From assembly GCA_036346275.1 (NCBI GenBank), contig CM070730.1, positions 47,414,918 to 47,478,917 of the forward strand: a stretch of DNA of 64,000 bases, in the 5' to 3' direction. This stretch comes from Otatea glauca. Taxonomy: Eukaryota > Streptophyta > Magnoliopsida > Poales > Poaceae. Below the pieces are notes generated by a model. That model was not told the origin of the DNA. It did no database searches and saw nothing but the letters and a program-made list of their open reading frames with translations. The position numbers and the translations under genes were made by a program. Below, one piece after another: positions 1 to 10,708 of this stretch; the first letter of the stretch is position 1, and every line of letters starts with the position of its first letter.

Positions 1-529
1 GCCAGCCCGACCGCCGGGCCCCCTGGCTTCAGCAGAACCATCCGCGACCACAAGCAGCGCCGCGCCGCCTAACCGGCAAGGTCGGGGACCCTCCACGCGA
101 ACGTCCGAGCTTGGGGCAACGAGGAACAACCCGGCTTCGACGCCAACAAGTTTTGCCTGCTCCATTAAGATCCACGCCATGACCGCGGGCCGCAGGACAT
201 GGTCGTTCGCCGGACGCCTTTATAAAGGGACCGGGAGATGCCCGCACTACAAAAAGGCGATGAACGCATCAGAGGATCGACGCCGCCGTGCAAGCCGGCC
301 CCGACTGAATTCCAACAGGTGACCGCCGGTGGACATGATCTTCTGTGGTTCCTCCACATACCGATCTCGGCGCTGAAGTTGAAGGACGCCCACGCTGCCT
401 ATCGTGCCACCGCCGGAAGCCCACCGACGAACCTTGCGTATGGGGCGTCGTCCCCATCACCTTTTCCCGACGACGCTTCGGATGTCCCGGATTTCAAATC
501 GCTCGTCATCGCCTCACCATAAGCAACGC

Positions 530-1800
530 CAGAGTTGGTCGGGTCATGGTCGACGGGGCGGCTCAACTTACTCCTAGCGCTTTGACCGATGCAAATACCC
601 GATCGAAAATCAAGAATATAGCGATCCTTCTTCGCATCGCGTCGGAGCTCGACCACCCCCGGGAAAGTGGTCCTCCCGCCACCTTCGGGCGACCAGAACT
701 TCCGCGACCGAGCCGATCACCTTCGAGGTCGTGGACGGCGATCTCCCTACAACGCCATCCTCGCGCCTACCGGTCAAGTTCATGGTGAAAATCACTACGC
801 ACGGTATGAAGCTCCCAGGCCCGGCGTTATAACGGTCCGCGCGACCTTAAGGCAAAGACACGGTTGCGAAGAAAAGGCCCCGACGCTGGCCGCATATCGC
901 CCACCGCCTCGAGATCACCCCAAAGGACGCCTGTTTAAGACGGCTATCCACCAAATGGCCCACCAAGGCCGTGCGGCTTGAGGAGGGGGCACGGCAAATG
1001 CGCTCAGATTTCGCCAAACCGATCCCAAATAGAAGACGAGCTCGCCACCTTCCTCCGAGATAACAAAACCATTTTCGCATGGGAACCGCGACATGCCCGG
1101 TCCCACGGAGGTGATCGAGCACAAACCACAAACAAAGCCCGGCCGCGCACTTTGCGCCAGAAGCTCGGCGCTTCTTCCGAGAAGGCGGCAATAATCGTGG
1201 AGCACTCGACAAGCTCCTTAAGGCCGGCTTCATTCGCGAGGTCAACTACTCAATGGTCGCCAACCCCGTGATCGCATGTAAGAAGGGCGGAAGTGGTGAA
1301 TGTGTGTCGACCACACGGGCTTGAACGCCGCATGCCCCAAAGATAACTTCCGCCTCCTCCGATAGACCAGATTGTGGACTCCACCGCCAACGCCGAGATG
1401 TTGAGTTTTCGACGCTTACTCCGGTACCACCAGATCAAGCTCGCGCGGAAGACGAAGACAAGACCGCCTTCATCACGCCGCTTGGAACATTCTCGCCACA
1501 CGACCATGTCGCTCGCCCCGCAATGTGGGTGCCACGCCCAGCGTTAATGGCCAAAGCCTTCGACCCGCAGATCGGCCGGAACCTTGAGGTGTACGCCGAC
1601 GACATCATCGCCAAGAGCCCTCCGAGGCTAACCACGCCAACGACCTGCCGAGACCTTCGCCAACCCGAACAGTTCGCATCAAGCTCAACCCGAAAAATGC
1701 GCTTCGCACGCCCCTAAAAGTACTCGGCTACATGATCGGGGTTGGGCGTGGGCCCAAACCTGAGAAGATCGAGGCGATCGAGCGCATGACCGCCCAACCT
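530..1800 (+). pseudogene. Tat-1 pol: protease and reverse transcriptase remnant
   Basis: Protease: near 540-590 the sequence reads VMVDGAAQLT, a decayed form of the retropepsin active-site motif (V/I)DGGS. Reverse transcriptase: CVDHTGLNAACPKD near 1300-1345 corresponds to the CVDYTDLNKACPKD block of gypsy RT, followed by RLLRIDQ. The catalytic box VYADDIIAKS is intact at 1589-1618. The reading frame shifts many times and no open frame spans the domains. Related RT with fewer breaks is at 47304-48010 (Tat-2). Many breaks are one- to few-base losses and may partly be consensus errors rather than true decay, because this stretch belongs to the contig whose end conflicts with its neighbour. Confidence 0.75.
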
Positions 1801-1859
1801 TAGTAAAACAAGTGCGAGCCTCACCGGTCGCGTCGTCGCCGCCTCACCGCTTCATTTCG

Positions 1860-2560
1860 GCTCGCGAGCGTGGCCGCCTTTCTTTAAGATCTCGCAATCA
1901 TAAGGGTTTGAGTGGACCCTGAGCCCAGGTGGTCTTCGACGAGCTCAAGACGTACTCTCTCGTGTCCTCCTCGCCGACAACTCCACAACAGGAGAGGTGT
2001 CGCACTTTACCTCGGGCCACGACCCAGCCGTTAGCGCGGTCCCGTAGCCGAACGGGTAGCGGCAAGACCCGATCTACTACGTTAGCGGCACTCCACGGTG
2101 AAGGAACGCTATCCCTGTGTCCGTAAACTCCCACGCACTCTTCATGGCCTCGCAGGCTCCGACACTACTTCCAAGCACATGCGGTGGTCGTCCCGAGCGC
2201 CTCCCGCCGGGAAACTCGTAAACCCCGGCCGAGGTCGCACGCCAAATGGGCCATGGAGCTGGCCGAGTTCGACCTCCGCTTCACGGCCCGCACCGCCATC
2301 AAATCACAGAGGTGGGCAGACCACCGAAAGCAGACGGCGGAGCTCGCCCCGAGCCCGAGGTCGGCCGAGGACCCATGGACCATGTTCTTCGACGGATCAA
2401 GATCCTTGAGCGCCAGGGTGGCGTTCTCCTCATCACCCTCAAGGTGACCACTTACGATATGTGGTCCGCTTCGCTTCCCGCTACCAATAACGCGGCGGAA
2501 TACGAGGCCCTCTTGGCCGCCTCCGAGCTCGCAAGTCCCTGGCATCCGCCGCCTAATCGT
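1860..2560 (+). pseudogene. Tat-1 pol: RNase H region remnant
   Basis: After the RT, a frame at 1929-1960 reads VFDELKTYS, like the RT-RNase H connection of gypsy elements (FxxLKxYL). A second recognisable block at 2376-2396 reads WTMFFDGS, followed by lysine/alanine-poor remnants and NNAAEYEAL at about 2485-2513. The WTMxFDGS plus NNAAEYEAL pair is the start of the additional RNase H domain that Tat-lineage elements carry. Established knowledge: Tat elements have two RNase H-like domains in series; the same arrangement is seen in Tat-2 (48000-48720). Frames change several times, so this is non-coding now. Confidence 0.65.
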
Positions 2561-2939
2561 GGAAAGGAGACTCCCTACTGTCCGTCAATCAAGACAACAA
2601 AGTCTACCAGTGTTCGAGCCTCGATGGCCAAATACCTCGCCGAGGTACGCAAGATGGAGAGATGGTTCCGAACCCGAGGATCCAAGACGCACCAAGGAAA
2701 GACAATTCCATCGCCGATCTCCCGTCCGTGCTTGGATCATCCGCCGACGAGCTCCCACGGACGCCATCCTGAAACATTGGCCACCGTCTGTCACCACTGT
2801 GAAGACCCGTGGCCTTCCTCAAAACATTCCGATGTGGATGGATCCATTCATCAAGTTCCTCGACCAAGGGGAGCTCGCCACTCGGGCCGAAAGGAGCAGC
2901 TCCGCGACGCTTGAGCGGCTCGCATGTGCTCATCGGCGG

Positions 2940-4016
2940 GCGCTCCATCATCGGGCTTTGGGCGTTCTCTCAAAATGCATCACCTGTAAGAAGGTAAATA
3001 CCGCTCAACGACATACACTCGGCGCATGCGGCGGGCCACCTCTTTTTTAGGACTATGGTCGGAAGGCCTTCAGATGGGTTTTACCGCCAACGGCGCCAAG
3101 ATGCCCTGGCATCGTCCGCTCTGCTACCCCGCTGTCGGCTTAAGCCCGAAGGCGAGGCAACCGCCCACGCCTGCGGACCATTCCTCGCCGCCATTTCGAC
3201 GGGGCCTCGACATTCTCGGTCCCTTCCCGAGGCCTGGCCGGGGAAGAAGTTCCTATTCGTGGCGATCGACACCTTTTCAAAATGGATCGGGCAACTAGCC
3301 TCCGCTATCACCGCCAAGGTGCGGTAAAGTTCTTCCGCTCCTTCGTGGTCACGAGGTACGAGTCCCTTGCGTGATCATCACCGGCCAACGGAACGCAGCT
3401 CACCACGGAAATGCTCCAAGAGTTCAAAGACGGATATGGGGACCAAGGTCCGCTATGCCCCTGTAAGCCACCCCAGAGCAACCGGCGCCGAGCGCGCCAA
3501 TGGGAAGCTCATCCAAGGGATCAAGAAGCTTAGTCTTCGACGAGCTCGGCCATCGCGCAGGCATGGGCGGATGAGCTCCCGCACCCTTTGGTCCGTCCGC
3601 ACTCGACCACCGGCAACGGGCAAGCCCTTTCCATTTCGCTCGGGCCGAGGCCGCCCCGCCGCCCGAGGTCGCGCCAGCATTCCACTAGGACGAGCTCTGG
3701 CCGACCATGTCGACCTCGGTAGGAGCGGTCCTCGACCTTGCCTTGGCGGAAGAAGTAAGGTGTGCAGCCTGCGCCGTGGCGCCACCGCAAGATCTCCGCA
3801 GACATGCTGCCCAAGCCGTCCGACCCAGAGGCTTCCGCGTCGGGGACCTGGTCCTACGACGGATCCAAGACCGCTCCCACACCAACAAGCTGTCCCCGCT
3901 GTGGGAGGGCCCCTTCAGAGTCGTCTCAACAAGCCGCTGGGCTTACGCCGGCGGTCCCCAATGGCGAGGAGCTCACGAGCTCGTGGAACGAGGCCGACCC
4001 GAAGTTCTACGCCTAG
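2940..4016 (+). pseudogene. Tat-1 pol: integrase remnant and pol C-terminus
   Basis: The integrase core is visible in shifted frames: GLDILGPFP at 3203-3229 (first catalytic Asp), FLFVAIDTFSKWI at about 3249-3288, NGTQLT at 3387-3404 (second catalytic Asp region, with the Asp codon disrupted by a base loss), and AERANGKLI at about 3487-3510 (catalytic Glu). The C-terminal GPF-like module reads LSPLWEGPFRVV at about 3890-3927, and the frame ends with EELTSSWNEADPKFYA at 3966-4016. The order agrees with Tat-2. At least four frameshifts separate the blocks, so no functional integrase is encoded as written. Confidence 0.75.
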
Positions 4017-4090
4017 CGCCCTCTTTCACCCTTCATTATGTTAAGGTGCCTCCTTTGTTGCTGTGTTCATTCCTCAGATTCTGACTCGGT

Positions 4091-4157
4091 GCCTCGGGCA
4101 TGCCCGAGGCTCTCATCTTGCCATCCTGGTCCGCCCTGTGTTCATGGCCATAATAAA
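4091..4157 (+). terminator. Perfect 20-bp palindrome and AATAAA signal after Tat-1 pol
   Basis: The 20 bases at 4091-4110 form a perfect palindrome (gcctcgggca joined to its own reverse complement), 75 bases after the last pol codon. An AATAAA hexamer lies at 4152-4157. The position suggests 3'-end formation for a pol transcript ahead of the convergent antisense gene, but this is inference; a perfect palindrome in GC-rich DNA can also arise by chance or by local duplication. Confidence 0.35.
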
Positions 4158-5422
4158 GTTTCTTCCGATTCCGTGCTAATCTCTTTCGATTTGTAGAAGG
4201 GTTGGTGTTCCGTCACGACCCTGTTGCGATCCCTTCGGTCAAACGTCGCGCCATCTTAAAGGCCCTGACGCGCGCGCCTCGCCCATCCTTTAACCGAGTA
4301 AATTCTTAGACGGGCGCTGCGGACGTTCGCGTGGCGTGGCTATAAGGGCAACCATAAGGCCATGCGGCGCTCGGCCTCAAGCGCCCATGCGTGTTCTTTC
4401 TGCGTCTACCGAGGTCACGCTCTCTAGGTTCGCCTCGATGAACAACCCGCCGGCATTCCGTGGATCGGGGCCGCGTAAGGCGATCGTTATCGGGTAAGCC
4501 GACCATCCCTGCGGTCGCCGACCATTGAACGTTCTCGCAGGCGCCCAGCCCGATGACTTTTCCCGGCCTGAGGTTGCGCTTGGGATTCACCACCGGGATG
4601 ACTCGCTGCTCTGCCGACCTTTCTCGGGGCCGATGGCCTGGTTCGATCTTTAAACCCCTCCGAGGGGTCTTGCCGAGCTTGATGCGCTCCGAGCTCGCCG
4701 GGTCGCACTCCAAAGGCCAAAAACGGTCCACCGAGCCATCCCAGCCGACCCTACCGAAAGCAGCCCAAACCTCGTAATCGCCAGGAGAGCCTCTGTGTGG
4801 ACCACGTTCTCGAAGTTCGCCTCGTGGATGCTGTGTCCCGAGCCCGACGCTCCCGGGCTCGGAGGTCGCAGAAACGATCCTTATCTGAGTAAGTCGGCTA
4901 TTCCCGTGTTACCGATCGCGGACGCCTCAAAGAGCGCCGGGCCCGGCGACATTCCCGACCCGAGGCCACGACTCTAAGATTACCACCAGGATGATCTCGC
5001 CGCAATAAGTCGCTTGCCGCAACAAGCCGCCTAATTTCGCAGCCAAAATATCGAGACATGTCAACCCGAGTCGTGCCTGCCCGAGTGATTTCGCGAGGCC
5101 CTGCTGAATCAACATCGCATCGACAGTTCCGTCACACCTAAATCTGGTATTCGGGCAAAAGGCGGTAGGCCTCCGCGCGGCGTCCGCAGAACGTGCTCGC
5201 CACGCGCCACAGATCAAGATCGCTCGATTCTTTCCAAGAAATGGCCCGCACAAAGTACGCAGCGGCGTGCATGCATCGCAAATAAGCTAAGTTCTCCGAA
5301 AAAAAACACAACTCTATAAACTTAGCATAAAGTTGTTTTATCTTTACAAGGGTGAATCTTTCGCCCCCTGACCCATCCGCTAACTCTAAAGTTTACAGAG
5401 ACATGTCTCAAGTAGTTTCTGC
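4158..5422. other. Tat-1 spacer between pol and antisense gene; no gene seen
   Basis: About 1.25 kb between the convergent pol and antisense genes of Tat-1. Short frames on both strands show no recognisable domain. A short AT-rich patch at 5281-5345 stands out from the GC-rich surroundings, with a run of eight A's near 5299. It is probably untranslated Tat sequence or the decayed end of the antisense gene. Confidence 0.5.
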
Positions 5423-8317
5423 TCAAGATCGTAAACCCTCCACGCAATGCGAGGACCTCGGAATCGGCCTTGTCAATCCGGTCGCGGTCGCCTTGGAGCT
5501 AGGCCAAAGCGTCTTTTCCAGCCTGAGCCACCTGCGCCAGCTTCTCTCCAAGACTAGCATTCCTTGCCTCGGCCACCACCTTGGTTTCCGCCCGGTGGCC
5601 TCGCCTCCAACCCCACGATCGTTTTCTCGAGCTCGCCGCTTTGGCCTCGAGCTCTGAGGAGGCCCTCGCCAGGCGACACGCGCTCGAAGGCCGAGATCTC
5701 GAGCTTGAGGCGCTGGATCTCCGCTGACGCTTCGCGCTGCCTCGCCAAAGACATACTCGGCTCTCGACGGACCCGAGCAAGGGTCTCTCCGCCTCCTCCG
5801 CCCCTTGATGGCTTCGAGAGCACTATGGTGTATATCTCTGGCCACACGCCCCGCTGCCTCGACAGCCTCGCGAGCTCGAGGGGCCGGGCCTCCTCAGCGC
5901 GAGATTTCTCTGACCGCCACGGCGCTTTAGCTCGGTGATGTCCTCCGATTGGCCTCGAGGGCACCGCATAAGGGCCGAAGGCGAGCACGTGTTCACGCGC
6001 GATGTTGTACCCCCGGAAAACCAGCCGCAGACCCTGCGAAGGCAAAGAGAAAACCCGCCATGACCACTAAGAAAAGGGAGGCAAGAAGGAGCTGACGCCA
6101 CGATCGATCTTACCCCCACTAGCCGGTCTTCCAGCAGAGACAAGGCGATGACACCATCGTAATCTCTGGCAAGACGCTCAAGAAGCTAAGGCCCCGGCGG
6201 CCTCCGCCGCCACTAGGGCAACGCCGCACTCGGCGACTGGGATCCGCCCGCCACGGTAATGGTGGCCGACCTTTGGGCCGCAAGTGGCTCGATGACCTCG
6301 CCGCCCTCGACAGTGGAAGGGTCCTCAGCTCGCCAGAGGTGGACGGCCATACCCGGGGCACAACGGCAACGCCACCCTCGATCACGGGCTCAACAACCGA
6401 AAGCGCCCCAGACGGAGGCATCGGGGTCGGACGATGGACCGGAGCCACGACCGCCCCGGCATATGAGCTGCACACGGCAAATTATCAAAAGATGCTCGGT
6501 CGGCCCCACCACCACGAAGTTAAGAAACAGGGGGAACTTACCGCGCCGAACGGACGCTACAGCAACCTCGCTTTCTTTACCACCACTGCGGGCGATTCGC
6601 CTCCGCTTCCCGAGGACTCCGCCCCCGGGGGCGCAACGACGACGCCACCCTCGACTGCGGCCCCTTCGGCTACGGTGCTCCTGGCAGCAGCACCCCCAAT
6701 CACGACGTCCTTGGTCGAGGCGCTTTCAACCAACCCTCCCTCGGCCGCTTCGTCCTCCTTGGAGGACGCGGCAAAGCAAAGATCCGCCGTGTCTCGGGTC
6801 GCGCCACGCAGGCGGTAATCATCCTCATAATCCTCCTCCCGCCTCGCCTCGACCACAGAGAGGTCGGCACTCTGACGCCGAACGCCGCGATGGGGTGGGA
6901 TGACGGTGCGTACTGAGGTCAGACCGGCGTGACCGCCTCCTGGCACGGCGGAGGCTTTCTGGAGCTTGTTGTCGAATCTGCTTGCTCATTGCGCTGCAGG
7001 GGCTCTCGCACCGGCCGCCTTGTTGCCGGGTAAAAGCGAGGGTTAGTGGGTGAACCAAAAAGGAAGAAAAAGAAAGAAAATGGCCCGAAGCATCAAGCTC
7101 GAGCTCGGCACCCCGAGCTCGGGGTCTAAACTCACCACGACACGGTCGCCCCACTCGACGGGGCTTCGGCGATTTGCTTTGGGCGCCAAGGCCGCTTCTT
7201 GCCCCCTCTTGCCTTTGGTCGCCAGAAATGGTAGCAACCGCTGGCTGCATTTCCAGAGCTCTTTGGTTGCCTACACGAGCTCTCCACAATAAGCATCCGA
7301 GTCCGAGCGCCCAAAGTAAGGACCAAGGTGAAAGGCTTTACTCACGCTGGCGCCTCAAGATGTTCTTGGGACGTTGTCGCCGAGGTCGAAGGAGTTGGCG
7401 GCCTTCCTAAAGATCTCCGTGATCCTCGGCGACCCATGCCGACCTCGTGCTGCGAGATCGGAATAAAACGTCAAGATAAGAGAGCCCCACCAAGGTCCGA
7501 AGGATCCGAGATCGGACGACACTTACCCTCAGGATTTTCCGGTGGCGCCGTACCACCCGGTGATTTCAAAGAAAGGGTGCAACCTCCTCCGTAGAGGGAG
7601 CACCGATTCGCAGTAGTCGAACGATCACCGCTTCTTCAGCTCGCGATGGCGATGTGTGGATGAAGGCGCCACTGTCGCCCACCGAGTCCTCGTGCTCGTG
7701 GGTCTCCCGCTCTTCGACCGCGACGCCATTATAAGCAAGCCCGATCCTCGCCTCTTCTTTAAATAAAACCACTCTCCGCCACGGCCCGAGCGAGTCCCGG
7801 TCGGGATTTGGAGAAAGGTGCAAGGAGTCCGCCTGCAAGCTGTAAATAGAGGCACCCAACGACAGGTCTTTCGCGGTGGGACAAGGAGTAAAACGAAGAA
7901 AAGCGAGGGTAGGGGCCCGCCAAGAACCTCGCAAAGATGTGCGAAATGTAAAGGAGAAGGAGGGAGTTCGCACCAAGTTCACGAGCTCGATCTCGATCGC
8001 GCAAGGACCACACCAAGAAGTCACTTTCTCGTCCGCAGCCCAAAGAGCATGTACGCTCCGTGCTCACGATCTCATCGTCCCGAGGTTGCGTGACTTTCTC
8101 CCGTATGAAGCCGCCAGGAGAACGGGTCCAAAAGCCCCAAAGACTCCATCTCCCTCATCCGTTCTGCGGTGAGCGTGCTCCTCCCAAACTTCGCCATAGA
8201 ATCAAGGTCAAGAGGGAGGGGAGAGAGAGGGGTCGCAATCAAGGGCTAGAAGGCGTTGACGCAGAGGGACGAGGAGGAAGAAGGCAAGAGCACGAGAAAC
8301 GGGAAGTGAAATCCTAA
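5423..8317 (-). pseudogene. Tat-1 antisense accessory gene, Transposase_28-like (broken)
   Basis: Minus-strand frames from about 8317 to 5423 carry a decayed copy of the domain known as Transposase_28 / putative gypsy type transposon (PF04195). The best block is about 7566-8067, reading EIELVNLVRTPSFSF, then LHLSPNPDRDSLGPWRR and RIGLAYNGVA. These correspond to the conserved FYEIELVNLNPNS and following positions of the better preserved gene in Tat-2 (50472-53240). Further downstream (5423-5900) the frames are rich in Arg, Glu, Lys and Leu (for example RLKLEISAFERVS), suggesting the coiled-coil tail seen in Tat-2. The gene is convergent with pol. It is broken by many frameshifts. Its function is unknown; despite the domain name, no transposase activity is established for it. 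Confidence 0.65.
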
Positions 8318-8624
8318 AGGATGAGGCCCCCCTGGTTTTAAAAGACGCCATCTACCGACATCACCATCACCTCAAAAGCGCCAGAGCTGGCCGTAAGCGG
8401 CCAAACGCGGGGCCTTTCAAAACCCCGCAAGGGCGCTCCCCCCACGCATCCTACATGCACTCCCATTCCTTCAACTTCCCCATCCACAAGGCCCCGGGCT
8501 TCCCGGGCCCGCCCGAGAAAACAAAAGGCGAAGTCCAAATATGTGTCCCGATGGGGAATCCTCTTCAAACAAGACTTCGACTCAAGAGCCTAGAGTCTCG
8601 CAGCTTCTTGAGCCTCGGGCTGGT

Positions 8625-9638
8625 TGTCGGGATCGACACCGGGCGCAAGGCCCCATCGACACGTGGCCGCTCCCCTCCGCACTCGGGATCGCCTTGCCAG
8701 TGCAGAGTGCGCCTCTCGATCTACCGCCGGGCGCCGAAAGCAGATCGTTATCACGGATCCGACCAAAGGTCTCAAGAGGCCATCGGGACCTCTCCGAGCT
8801 TTTCCCGACGGCGGGTCGGCTCCCGACCTGGCATGACGGGGACGGGTCCCCGACCCGACCGAGCTAGGCTCCCGACCGCAGATGGGACGGTGTCCCCGAC
8901 CCGACCAAGCCGGGCTCCCGACTCAGAACGGACGGGTCCCCGACCACCAAAACCAAGGCAACCCCGCCTAAGGACCGCGTGTCAAGGCCTCCACCGCCAA
9001 CAGCCACGCGCCCCACGGATGGAGACAATCGGCGACTATACGAGAGCAGTGGCCATCTCCCAAGATGGTTTAATGATCGCCAAGTCGTGCTCTCGCCCCA
9101 TCACCGGTCACATAACAATACGAAGACACGCCTCCCGAGGCAACACCCACGCCATGCGTACCAACGCCAACGCCAGAGGTTCGCAGAGGGCGTGTACGCC
9201 ATTTCCGGAAATACCTAACCGCCTCGCCAACTAGACTACCGACCAAGATGGGCAAACGGGCGGTGATCACAGAACGAAGGACCGGCTCCTAGTGTAGGCC
9301 ACCTCGCCCTCTCCCAACTCTCGATGTAACCCCGCCTTCCTTCCGTGATAAAGGAGGCAGAACCCTCAAGGAGGGGGATCGAACTCATCTCTAAGCCATT
9401 AGCACTCTCACTTGTAAACTTTGTGCAGTCATCTGTATTGAAGAGAATACAACGCCATCACACGAACTGGAGTAGGGGTTCGGCCCGAACCAGTATAAAC
9501 CTTGCGTCTCCTGTTTGGTTGCACAGGTTCCCCGCTTAGTGCGCCGTACGAGGGTGTCACCCGACGAACAAGCTCGGGCCTTGCCTCCGCACGATCCTTC
9601 CCTTCTTTCTTTGCGGTCGACGGTCCCGATCGTCCGAT
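8625..9638 (+). repeat. Tat-1 3' LTR (copy A, contig end)
   Basis: The LTR starts with TGTCGGGATCG just after a purine-rich tract and ends near 9638. The copy across the gap (13333-14357) shows the ends more cleanly: TGTCGAGGATCGGAC at the start and GTCCCGATCGTCGACA at the end, which are near-perfect inverted repeats with TG..CA termini. In copy A the end reads cgtccgatg, a small conflict. The TATA region (9347-9356) is damaged relative to copy B. Sequence right of the LTR belongs to the minus-strand host element. Confidence 0.75.
8825..8955 (+). repeat. Minisatellite of about 45 bp in the Tat-1 LTR U3 region
   Basis: Three tandem units built on gctcccgacc...gggtccccgacccgacc. The second contig copy has the same array at about 13527-13660, with units of roughly 49, 44 and 41 bases. 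It lies upstream of the LTR TATA box, where enhancer-like repeats are common in LTR elements. A regulatory role is inference. Confidence 0.6.
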
Positions 9639-10608
9639 GCCTTTTTCTATCACCACGACCTATATCAACTTCTTCAAGCAGATCAGTGGACGAAAGCCTT
9701 GACCCAACTTTTCAACTTCTTGAAAGTCTCCTATAGCTTCATAGCTATCCGTTGTTTGCCGATAGCTTTGCATTTTGTCTTGTAATACCTTCACTATTTT
9801 TCTTGTCCCCATCGGCGCAGCACTTTGTTTGCTCGATCGAATGTGCCCGGCTTGACACCGATCGACATAAGTCCCGCTTTTGCTTACGCAGATGAAATCA
9901 CAATCCTCTAATGTTTTTCCCGATATACACCTTGCTTCTTCATGTTGCCAATTCGCGATCAAGATCGCCATGGCAATGTGAGCCGATGTGTCACCAGATA
10001 ATCTCAACTTGTTCTCCATTCCATTGAACAAGTGCTTGATGCATAGTTGACGGGATACGGTGATTGGCATGAATCCAATCTCTTCCAAGTAATCACCGTA
10101 ATTCGCTGGCATCAATAACAAAAATGCGATCGGCAAAGTCTTACGCCGATGGTCGGCTTCAGAACCATGACACCTTTAGCTTCTCAGGATCGCCATGAAG
10201 TCGCTTAAACCATGTTAGTTTTAATCAAGTCTTCATCGGACTTACCCAATTTCTTGCAAGTCGGTAGGGCATCAAGTTTATCGTGGCTTCGCCATCTACC
10301 AAAGATCCTTGATATTGGCTTTCCATTTATATATCCTTTAAGATATAATGGTTTCAAATGCCGATGATCATCTCTTGGTTTCTCAAGATTGTGTTTTGGA
10401 CTCCGAGCAAGATTGGGTAAAAGTTTCTTTAGCCGAATCAGCTTTGATTTTGAACTCATTGCAACGTGAACACCATGTTGATATCCATTGGGGTGTATCA
10501 TCCCTAATCATAGGAGAGTCTAGATCGTTCACGGTTCAAAATCTTCTTCACTTGTTCTTTTTCTTCCATTCTTTCTTGACAATTTTGATCTGACGAAGCT
10601 CATTGAAA
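9639..10608 (-). pseudogene. Protease-region fragment of gypsy element G2 (copy A, contig end)
   Basis: Minus-strand remains of the gag-pol protease region, colinear with the intact frame at 14514-15662. Readable pieces include NGMENKLRLS, SAHIAMA, WQHEEARCISGKTLEDCDFICVS and LYLKGYINGKPISRI. The same residues are in frame in copy B, but here the frame is broken repeatedly. The differences sit mainly at CAG, CTG or CCG triplets (for example copy B gacactgatc versus gacaccgatc here). I regard these breaks as likely sequence errors at a contig end rather than a second decayed copy. Confidence 0.7.
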
Positions 10609-10708
10609 NNNNNNNNNNNNNNNNNNNNNNNNNNNNNNNNNNNNNNNNNNNNNNNNNNNNNNNNNNNNNNNNNNNNNNNNNNNNNNNNNNNNNNNNNNNN
10701 NNNNNNNN
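10609..10708. other. Assembly gap of exactly 100 Ns
   Basis: A run of exactly 100 Ns, the conventional length for a gap of unknown size. The direct repeat described at 10709-15348 begins at its right edge, and the matching copy ends at its left edge. Confidence 0.99.

Larger units (their letters stand above)
1..9638 (+). mobile_element. Tat-1: Ty3/gypsy Tat-lineage LTR retrotransposon, 5' end outside window
   Basis: Seen: a plus-strand pol remnant (about 530-4016), then a minus-strand accessory gene (about 5423-8317), a polypurine-like tract (gcctcgggctggt at 8612-8624) and a 3' LTR (8625-9638). This order, with an antisense gene between pol and the 3' LTR, is typical of grass Tat-lineage elements and matches the complete Tat-2 element at 43952-55326. 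The 5' LTR and gag are cut off by the window edge. The LTR's right edge falls inside a minus-strand gypsy reading frame (9639 onward), so Tat-1 inserted into that older element. The 5969-9638 part appears again at 10709-14357 across an assembly gap and is probably one locus. Lineage assignment is inference from architecture. Confidence 0.8.

Noticed and set aside
6259..6903. Long plus-strand frame of 214 codons, and 8455-9234 likewise
   Set aside because: Pro/Arg/Ser-rich shadow of the antisense gene or LTR. The copy across the gap does not keep the frame.
5423..8317. A true DNA transposase, from the name Transposase_28
   Set aside because: The domain is known from antisense genes of gypsy elements; no DDE catalytic motif, terminal inverted repeats or DNA-transposon context is visible.
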